From an uncultured Polycyclovorans sp. (GTDB lineage Bacteria > Pseudomonadota > Gammaproteobacteria > Nevskiales > Nevskiaceae), in NCBI GenBank assembly GCA_936928855.1, contig CAKZHZ010000067.1, positions 1 through 14,637 on the forward strand: a DNA stretch of 14,637 nt, given 5' to 3'. Under the pieces are notes generated by a model that saw nothing but the letters and a program-made list of their open reading frames with translations, did no database searches and was not told the origin of the DNA. This document shows positions 1 to 5,752 of this stretch, piece after piece; the stretch's first letter is position 1, and each line of letters starts with the position of its first letter. The position numbers and the translations under genes were made by a program.

Positions 1-7
1 AGGCGCG

Positions 8-33
8 AAAAAGACCCGCGAGCTCGCATGCGA
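8..33 (-). terminator. Possible intrinsic terminator after the ferredoxin gene
   Basis: Just downstream of the ferredoxin stop (minus direction) lie two overlapping 10-base palindromes, TCGCATGCGA (24-33) and GCGAGCTCGC (18-27). They are followed by a GC stretch and a run of five T on the minus strand (plus positions 8-12). The hairpins would be short and their loops tight, so termination is plausible rather than certain. Confidence 0.35.
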
Positions 34-50
34 ACTTCTGGGACAGGACA

Positions 51-410
51 CTAGGTTGCGGGGTCCACCACGATCACCGCACCGGCCATGTCGACACTGA
101 CCGGCACCTGACAGCCCAGCCGGGTGTCGGCCGTCACCTCGTCGCTGCAGAACGCCAGCAGGTCGCGCTCCTCGTCGCCCGCCTCGGGAAGGGCCTCCAG
201 CGGTGTGGCCGTGATGCGCACGCGGCAGGTTCCACAGGCGCAGCAGCCACCGCAATCCCCGCCGATCCCTTCGATAAGGTGCTGGGTGGCGACCGCCATC
301 AGGCTGTCGCCAGGTTGTGCGACGACATCATGGGCGTTGCCGGCCGCATCGATGAAGCGAAGGGGTATGGCGGCCGGTTGGGGGGTGTCATCAACTTGGT
401 CTGCGGACAT
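51..410 (-). CDS. [2Fe-2S] ferredoxin, adrenodoxin/putidaredoxin type
   Basis: A 119-residue soluble electron carrier. The cluster-binding cysteines are visible: C-x5-C-x2-C within GDCGGCCACGTC in the middle of the protein, and a distal cysteine in RLGCQVPV near the end. This spacing matches ferredoxins that feed electrons to P450s, oxygenases and other oxidative enzymes. The loop carries one extra cysteine next to a ligand (GGCCACG). The start is the ATG at 410 because AGGAG lies six bases upstream; the open frame continues further upstream, but only through arginine-rich, non-protein-like sequence. The gene follows the LuxR-type regulator gene on the same strand after a 295-base gap, so it may have its own promoter. 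No partner reductase is in the window. Its link to the oxidative enzymes here is inferred from proximity. An alternative role as a general housekeeping ferredoxin (Fdx-like) is less likely because no isc genes are adjacent. Confidence 0.9.
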   Translation of the reverse strand: MSADQVDDTPQPAAIPLRFIDAAGNAHDVVAQPGDSLMAVATQHLIEGIGGDCGGCCACGTCRVRITATPLEALPEAGDEERDLLAFCSDEVTADTRLGCQVPVSVDMAGAVIVVDPAT

Positions 411-705
411 GGCGTCTCCTGGCGGACGCTCGCCAGGCGCCGTTGCCGGGGCCGGGAGCGCCTCGATCGAATTAGAAAAGCCGCACCTCAGGCACGGAAG
501 GAGGAGGAAAACCGTGCGTGTTGTGCGACAAGGAGGGTTCGCCCTTTGTGGCGGTCGGTCCACCGGCGCGCGCCGGACACAGCGCCGTCCCGGTTCGGGA
601 AGCCAATGGAAACGCCGCCACTCGGATGGGCGCCGAACCCTTGCCTGCATTGTTCCGCCACCCTGTTGCCGCTGCCCCTAACTTCCGGAGGGTAGCGGTA
701 GGGGG
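411..705. other. Spacer between regulator and ferredoxin genes
   Basis: A 295-base stretch with no convincing gene; open frames through it on both strands are rich in Arg and Pro and lack ribosome-binding sites. It probably holds the ferredoxin promoter on the minus strand. A TCTAAT hexamer (minus strand, 476-471) resembles a -10 box, but no good -35 lies at the right distance. The regulator-proximal end contains an inverted repeat at 669-706, described separately. Confidence 0.5.
669..698. repeat. Inverted repeat after the LuxR-type regulator gene
   Basis: The arms CCGCT (669-673) and AGCGG (694-698) enclose the inner arms CCCT and AGGG and a nine-base loop. It sits eight bases past the stop codon of the regulator. 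No T-run follows on the minus strand, so it is either a weak terminator or a protein-binding site. The same stretch also contains a pair GCCCCTA (674-680) and TAGGGGGC (699-706), the latter overlapping the stop codon. Confidence 0.35.
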
Positions 706-3474
706 CTACATCAGGTTGAGCTCACGGGCCCGAGTGGCGGCGGCGGTTCGGTTGCGAACGCCGATCTTGCTGAAGATGTTGTGGAGGTGCCACTTCACCG
801 TGCCTTCGGATATCAGCAGGGTGTCGGCCAATTGCCGGTTGGCAAGGCCCGCCTCGACCAGTCGCAGCAACTCGATCTCCCGCGAGGTCAGGGGCTCAAG
901 CACCAGGACGTCCTCGACGGCATCCGCATGGGTGGTGCGACCGACACTGCGGTCGTGCGCGAGCGTGGCCACCAGCAAGGTTTCGAGGCTGCGTCGTGCG
1001 ACCATCTCCGCTGCCGCCGGTGCTTCGGTGCGGCGCTCGCGGATGGCATCGAGCACTGGCAGCAGGTCGGGACCGGCGAGCACCAATGGCAGGGCATGCT
1101 GCTCGGGGGCGGCGATCGCCAGCGCCTTGTCCAGCTCCCGTAGGGCCTCGTTGTGCCGCTGCGACTTCCAGAGGGCGATGGCCTTCAGCGCCTTCAGTGA
1201 TTGCTCAAGGCTGGTGCGTCGCTCGACATGCAGGCCGTGGTGAATGCGCGTGATCTGTCGTAGTGCGCTATCGACCTTTCCGTGGGCCAGGTCCATGCGA
1301 ATGCGCAGCAGGCCGAGGGCTTCGTGCTCACCTTGATACAGGCAGGTCCCCGACTCTGCGATCTCATCGTCGAGAAGGCGGGCGCGGGAGGCGACGGCGA
1401 CGGCTTCGGCGAGGTCGCCCTGATCAAGCATCAGGCGCGCTTCTTCGATCGCGAGGTTGATGAACAGGCGTTCCTGGTGCGTGCCGATGGCCATATCCTG
1501 ACCATCGGTGAGAATGCGGCGTGCACGCTCACGGTCACCTTTCCAGGCGGTGATGCGGGATTCGCAGCGGATCGCCAGCAGGAGGGGCTCCAGCGGACCG
1601 AACAGTGCGCTGAAAGTCCGTGCAAGCGACACGTATTCCGTGGCGCGGGCATAGTCACACCGCTGGATCGCGATCTCTGCGCTGAGCAGCGACGCCATGC
1701 TGACAGTGTAGTTGCGCGCAGCCTCGCCTTCGGCACGTGTACTGGCGTTGGCCCGACGCGCATGGAACTCGGCCGTGCTCAGATTGCCGCGTTCGATGTC
1801 CACCAGGCCGTGAAGGAAATCGGCCCAGACCGTCGCGTAGTACATGTCGGCCAGCTGGCCGAAGCGGGCCGCATCTTCGGCGGCACGACCGCTGCGCTCC
1901 AGTTCGCGGCGCGTGAGATGGCAATAGCTGATGGTGTTGCAGACCGAGGCCGCCAGGAAGGGCTGGCGGTCATCCAGCCGCTTTCGCAGCTCGATCCCCT
2001 GAGCCAGCGAGTCATCGATGGCATCCTCGGTTCCCTTGGCCATGACCTGAATCACCAGCGCCAGCAGGCGGTGGTACGCACGTTCCGACTCTTCAGAGGG
2101 CCACCCTTCCTTGCCCTCCTCGAGCAGTGTCAGGGCACGCTCGCACAGTGCCTGCGACAGCGCAGCGTCGCGCGAAAACGCGCGGGACCAGGCATGGCTC
2201 AGCAGGATCTCCGGGCGGCGTTCGTGGAAGGCCGCTGGCAGGCGACGCATCCATTCGAGCACGGTGTAGTGGTCCCCGTGCGTCTGTGACAAGGCCGGCG
2301 CATGGGCGGCGATGAGATCACAGGCGCGATCAAAGTGCTCTCCATCCAGCGCGTACTGGATGGCTTCCGTCATCAGGCCGCTGCGCTCGCACCAATCGGC
2401 GGCGTTGGCGCAGACCTCACGGTATGACTCGGGGTTGGCCCGTCGCAGGGCGTGCCGCAGGAAGTCGGAGAACAGGTGGTGGTACCGGTACCAGCTTCCC
2501 TGGCGGTCAAGTGACAGCACGAAAAGATTGGCCCGCGACAGGTGCGTAAGCATTTCGCCCGCGCGCGGATCGCCGGATGCGGCACGGCACAGTTCAGGCG
2601 ACATGCGGCTGAGCGGCGAGGTCTTCAGCAGGAAGTTGCGAACGCTTTCCGGCTGGCCGTTGAGCACCGCCTCCATCAGATAGTCAGTGAGGTCGGTGTC
2701 ACGTCCCGAGAAGCGCTCGATCAGGTCGCGCGGTGGACCGCGATGGCGACGCAGCGCCAGCGCCGCGAGCTGGAGACCGGTCGGCCATCCTTCGGTGGTG
2801 GAGATCAGGGCGCTGAGATCCTGCTCATCGAGCTCCAGATCGTGCACACGCGCCAGGAAGGTGCGGGCGTCCGAGGTGCTGAAACTGAGGTCGCCCTGCT
2901 GCACCTCGAGCAGCCGGCCCGCGACGCGCAGTCTGGCGAGATCGATCAGCGGCACCTCACGGCTGGCGAAAGCGACCTTGACGCAGGGTGGGAGGCGGTG
3001 CAGCAATTTGTTGAGAAAGCGCAGCAGCTGTTCGTCGCGAAGATTCTGGAGGTCGTCCAGAAAGATCGCCACCGGCGCCTGCAACGCGGAGATCATTGCC
3101 ACGATATCGTTGAACAGCGGTTCGAAATCGCGCGCCGGGTTGGCGCGAGGCAGGTTCAGCGTGTCGGGGTGCCGCCCCTGGTTGAGGGTGCCGAGTGCGG
3201 CGATCAGATAGGTGGCGAAACTGGCGGGGCTGTCGTCTTCGGCATCAAGGCTGAGCCAGCAACTGGGCACCTGCTCGGCTACGAGTGCCTGGTACAACTC
3301 CGACAGCAGAGTGGATTTCCCCGAGCCGGCCGCTGCGACCACGCTGAGTACATTGCGGTCCGGGCTGGCGATGAAGTCCTTGAACAGCGGTCGGCGGCTG
3401 ATGAAACGGTCGCCGACCGCAGGCGCGTTGAGCTTGGTTTCGATGAATCCAGCAGGTTTGTCGCGTCTCGCCAA
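706..3474 (-). CDS. MalT-like large ATP-binding LuxR (LAL) transcriptional regulator
   Basis: A 922-residue signal-responsive activator of the MalT/AlkS class. The N-terminus has the STAND-type ATPase: Walker A AAAGSGKST at residues 47-55 and Walker B VAIFLDD at 135-141. The middle is a long alpha-helical, TPR-like region that in MalT senses the inducer. The C-terminus (862-922) is a LuxR helix-turn-helix containing ISEGTVKWHLHNIFSKIGV. The length is in the usual 850-950 range. The start is TTG at 3474: a strong GGGGAGGAG lies just upstream and no ATG is available near the N-terminus. The gene is divergent from the isomerase-DUF1329-DUF1302 run across 244 bases, the usual arrangement of a regulator and its target operon. 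Such regulators often accompany DUF1302/DUF1329 pairs and alkane or alcohol oxidation genes. The inducer is unknown, probably the substrate or an oxidised product; that is inference. Confidence 0.93.
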   Translation of the reverse strand: MARRDKPAGFIETKLNAPAVGDRFISRRPLFKDFIASPDRNVLSVVAAAGSGKSTLLSELYQALVAEQVPSCWLSLDAEDDSPASFATYLIAALGTLNQGRHPDTLNLPRANPARDFEPLFNDIVAMISALQAPVAIFLDDLQNLRDEQLLRFLNKLLHRLPPCVKVAFASREVPLIDLARLRVAGRLLEVQQGDLSFSTSDARTFLARVHDLELDEQDLSALISTTEGWPTGLQLAALALRRHRGPPRDLIERFSGRDTDLTDYLMEAVLNGQPESVRNFLLKTSPLSRMSPELCRAASGDPRAGEMLTHLSRANLFVLSLDRQGSWYRYHHLFSDFLRHALRRANPESYREVCANAADWCERSGLMTEAIQYALDGEHFDRACDLIAAHAPALSQTHGDHYTVLEWMRRLPAAFHERRPEILLSHAWSRAFSRDAALSQALCERALTLLEEGKEGWPSEESERAYHRLLALVIQVMAKGTEDAIDDSLAQGIELRKRLDDRQPFLAASVCNTISYCHLTRRELERSGRAAEDAARFGQLADMYYATVWADFLHGLVDIERGNLSTAEFHARRANASTRAEGEAARNYTVSMASLLSAEIAIQRCDYARATEYVSLARTFSALFGPLEPLLLAIRCESRITAWKGDRERARRILTDGQDMAIGTHQERLFINLAIEEARLMLDQGDLAEAVAVASRARLLDDEIAESGTCLYQGEHEALGLLRIRMDLAHGKVDSALRQITRIHHGLHVERRTSLEQSLKALKAIALWKSQRHNEALRELDKALAIAAPEQHALPLVLAGPDLLPVLDAIRERRTEAPAAAEMVARRSLETLLVATLAHDRSVGRTTHADAVEDVLVLEPLTSREIELLRLVEAGLANRQLADTLLISEGTVKWHLHNIFSKIGVRNRTAAATRARELNLM

Positions 3475-3718
3475 GGGTTCTCCTCCCCGAAGGCTGCGCC
3501 CGGCAAACGACCGCCGGGTTCATGTGGCCCTGGAGCCCGGGCGGCGGCAATGCAGGCGACTGCGGCCTTGCCTCGCCAGCCACGTTCCCGTGCCGCCCAA
3601 GGCTCCTAGCATGATGGTACCCCTCCTTCCACGGAAGAAGCCTACCTTTTGACAGGGTGGCATTCCGTATCACCCCCCTAGGCTGCCGTGCATCAAACCA
3701 ACGGGAGGGGCAGCAACA
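3475..3718. promoter_or_regulatory. Divergent regulatory region between LuxR-type regulator and isomerase-like gene
   Basis: A 244-base divergent spacer without a credible gene. On the plus strand a perfect TTGACA (3649-3654) could be a -35 element, but a good -10 is not seen 16-18 bases on (only TATCAC at a 13-base spacing), as expected for an activator-dependent promoter. Possible operators are the short inverted repeat CTTCC-AC-GGAAG (3626-3637) and the C-rich CACCCCCCTAGG (3671-3682). The ribosome-binding site of the downstream gene is GGGAGGGG (3703-3710), eight bases before its ATG. On the other strand the regulator's site GGGGAGGAG lies about 3479-3487. Confidence 0.5.
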
Positions 3719-4195
3719 ATGGCAAGCCAACAGGCGGCTCGGGTCATCAAGCACGGCATTCTGGCGCTGATCGTGGCGCTGGTCGGAGGATTCGCGCTCA
3801 TTTTTTCAATGATTCAGGGTATTTCCCTGTCGCCGCTGCCGGTGTTCATTGACGTCATCATTCCCGGGTCTCCCGAGGGTTGGCGCATCCTGCATGTCGG
3901 CATGCTGATGAACGGCATCATGGCCGTGGCACTCGGGCTGGTGCTGGACCGCCTCAGCGTCACCGTGCGCGGTGAGGCGATCGCGGGCTGGGGCATCATC
4001 CTGGCCGTCTGGGGCAACTTCCTTTTCTACCTGTTCGGCATGTTCGCGCCAAACCATGGCGTGACCATGGGCGACAACGCCCTGGGTGAAGGCACGCTGG
4101 CAGGCGCCATTGCCTTTTTCCCCGCATTGCTCGGCGCGGTTTCCTTGATCAGCGCGCTGGTGGTGATGTTCCGGGCCCATTTCTCCCGCACCTGA
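3719..4195 (+). CDS. Styrene oxide isomerase-like membrane protein
   Basis: A 158-residue integral membrane protein with four predicted helices (about 12-34, 57-77, 86-108, 126-149). It matches styrene oxide isomerase (StyC) along its length as I recall that sequence: HGIL near the N-terminus, GSPEGW-x3-H-x5-NG (50-66), a W-x-N-x3-YLF segment (98-106), and F-x-PN-x-G-x-T-x-G-x-N (109-120). StyC is a trimeric haem b protein that rearranges styrene oxide to phenylacetaldehyde. Its haem-ligand histidine and catalytic asparagine and tyrosine appear to correspond to H59, N65 and Y104 here. An aspartate I recall in StyC helix 3 is replaced by alanine (about A96). Length is close to StyC (about 169). 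It is the first gene of the plus-strand run, divergent from the LuxR-type regulator, with GGGAGGGG upstream. No styrene monooxygenase is nearby, so the real substrate is probably another epoxide or a different lipophile. Homology is well supported; activity is inferred. Confidence 0.82.
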   Translation: MASQQAARVIKHGILALIVALVGGFALIFSMIQGISLSPLPVFIDVIIPGSPEGWRILHVGMLMNGIMAVALGLVLDRLSVTVRGEAIAGWGIILAVWGNFLFYLFGMFAPNHGVTMGDNALGEGTLAGAIAFFPALLGAVSLISALVVMFRAHFSRT

Positions 4196-4204
4196 CTGGC
4201 GGCC

Positions 4205-4223
4205 GCAACCCATTCGGGGTTGC
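4205..4223. repeat. Hairpin after the isomerase-like gene
   Basis: GCAACCC (4205-4211) and GGGTTGC (4217-4223) form a perfect seven-base stem with a five-base loop, nine bases after the stop codon. No T-run follows. It may stabilise or attenuate the message between this gene and the DUF1329 gene, or mark a processing site. Confidence 0.45.
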
Positions 4224-4302
4224 CGCGACGCATCGCAACCAACACAACGTGAAAGCCAGGGCGGACGTCGCGGCCCGAGGCTTTCCGAGGCAGGAGAAAA
4301 GC

Positions 4303-5670
4303 ATGAACAGAAAGTATCTGAGCGGGATCGCATTCGCGCTGGCAGTGTGGGGCCCCGCGGTGCCGGCGCTCGCCGCCGTCTCTGCGGAGGAAGCGGCGCA
4401 GCTGGGCAAGTCGTTGACGGCCGTTGGCGCTGAACGCGCCGGCAATGCCGACGGCACCATCCCCGAGTGGAAGCCGTCTGAGCGCAAGGGTGCGCTGAAG
4501 GGTGAGTACCCGAGCATTCCGGCCATTGAAGCGGAAGCGCCGTTGTTCACCATCAATGCGAAGAACGTTGCGCAGTACGCAGACAAGCTGACGGCAGGGC
4601 ATCGGGAACTGCTGCGCCGGTTCCCCGACACCTACAAGATGAACGTCTACCCGACGCACCGGACAGTGACCTATCCGGAAAAGACGCAGCAGGAAACCAT
4701 CAAGAACGCAACACGCGCCAGCCTGGAGGGCGTCGACAATCCGAGCGGCGCCTACATCGGGTTTCCCTTCCCCATCCCCAAGTCCGGGGCCGAACCGATC
4801 TGGAACCATCGGGTGAAGTATCGCGGTGACAGTGTGCGGCGCTTCAACAATCAGATGATCGTACAGCCGGACGGACACTTCACCCTGACCAAGATTGTCG
4901 AGGATGTGAAGTTCACTTACTACGCCGATCCGGATGCAGCGGAACCTCAGGAGCTCAAGCCGGGCGCGGATTTCATTCGTTACCTGTCCGAAACGGTGTC
5001 GCCGCCGCGCTACGCCGGTACGGTGATTCTGGTGCACGAGAAAGCCGGCTTCGGTACCGAGGGGCGCTCCGCATGGCTGTACGCGCCCGCGCTGAAACGC
5101 ATCCGTCGCGCGCCCGCAGTGTGCTGCGATAACCCTTACGAGGGAACCGACGGCCATATGTTCTATGACCAGATCGACATGTACAACGGCGTGCTGGAGC
5201 GGTTCACGTGGAAGCTTGTCGGCAAGCGTGAGGTCTACATTCCGTACAACTCGTTCCGCATTGCCGGGGCGGGTGCGAAGTACGCCGATATCGCATCGCC
5301 GAATCACGTGAACCCTGAACTGCCGCGCTATGAACTCCACCGGGTGTGGGTGGTGGAAGCGGAGAACCGTCCGGATCAGCGCCACACCTTCAAGAAGCGG
5401 CGCTTCTATATCGACGAAGACAGCTGGAACGTGGTCGCGGTGGACAACTATGACCATCAGGATCAGCTGATGCAGTTCCAGGAAGGCCACCTGGTGCCGA
5501 TTCACGCTTCGCTGTGGGCAAGCACCATTCCCGAGGTCATCTACCACCTCGACTCCGGCCGGTACTTCGTCACGGCGATGATCAACGAGGATCAGCCCTA
5601 CGACATGTCGCTGGAGATGACCGACCGCAATTTCTCGGCCGAGACCGTCCAGAAGCGCACCTCGAAGTAA
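4303..5670 (+). CDS. DUF1329 periplasmic protein, partner of DUF1302
   Basis: A 455-residue exported protein of the DUF1329 family, which is almost always encoded beside a DUF1302 outer-membrane protein. The family is thought to adopt a lipoprotein-carrier (LolB-like) fold and handle lipophilic molecules in the periplasm; the exact role is not settled. A signal peptide is clear: basic MNRK, a hydrophobic core, and a probable cut after A24 (PALA). The mature start VSAEEAAQLGKSLTAVGAE and the tract WLYAPALKRIRRAPAVCCDN are typical of the family. A vicinal cysteine pair occurs at 274-275. The start is ATG at 4303, with AGGAG six bases upstream; an earlier GTG at 4249 would place non-signal sequence ahead of the leader. 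The gene lies 107 bases after the isomerase-like gene and 82 before DUF1302, with a strong hairpin between. Confidence 0.92.
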   Translation: MNRKYLSGIAFALAVWGPAVPALAAVSAEEAAQLGKSLTAVGAERAGNADGTIPEWKPSERKGALKGEYPSIPAIEAEAPLFTINAKNVAQYADKLTAGHRELLRRFPDTYKMNVYPTHRTVTYPEKTQQETIKNATRASLEGVDNPSGAYIGFPFPIPKSGAEPIWNHRVKYRGDSVRRFNNQMIVQPDGHFTLTKIVEDVKFTYYADPDAAEPQELKPGADFIRYLSETVSPPRYAGTVILVHEKAGFGTEGRSAWLYAPALKRIRRAPAVCCDNPYEGTDGHMFYDQIDMYNGVLERFTWKLVGKREVYIPYNSFRIAGAGAKYADIASPNHVNPELPRYELHRVWVVEAENRPDQRHTFKKRRFYIDEDSWNVVAVDNYDHQDQLMQFQEGHLVPIHASLWASTIPEVIYHLDSGRYFVTAMINEDQPYDMSLEMTDRNFSAETVQKRTSK

Positions 5671-5679
5671 TGCATGCGT

Positions 5680-5715
5680 GCACCGCCGGCGCCTCCTGAA
5701 TGGCGCCGGCGGTGC
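5680..5715. repeat. Perfect 14-bp inverted repeat between DUF1329 and DUF1302 genes
   Basis: GCACCGCCGGCGCC (5680-5693) and GGCGCCGGCGGTGC (5702-5715) are exact reverse complements with an eight-base loop. The hairpin starts nine bases after the DUF1329 stop. The flank (CTGCAGCC) lacks a T-run, so it looks less like a terminator than like an RNA stability or attenuation element that could set the ratio of the two proteins. The ribosome-binding site of DUF1302 (GGAGAG, 5741-5746) lies outside the stem. Confidence 0.75.
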
Positions 5716-5752
5716 TGCAGCCGTTCATGACATAACCATGGGAGAGACGCGC

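Noticed and set aside
2542..3609. A 355-codon plus-strand open frame opposite the regulator N-terminus
   Set aside because: The minus-strand frame has Walker A and B motifs and a ribosome-binding site; the plus frame has neither motifs nor a plausible start.
3649..3677. Complete sigma-70 promoter for the isomerase-like gene
   Set aside because: TTGACA is present, but nothing close to TATAAT lies 16-18 bases downstream, so only a partial, probably activator-dependent promoter can be claimed.
4027..5547. A 506-codon open frame on the minus strand opposite DUF1329
   Set aside because: It lies opposite genes with clear family motifs, is rich in His/Arg/Val as expected for a GC-rich antisense frame, and has no recognisable domain.
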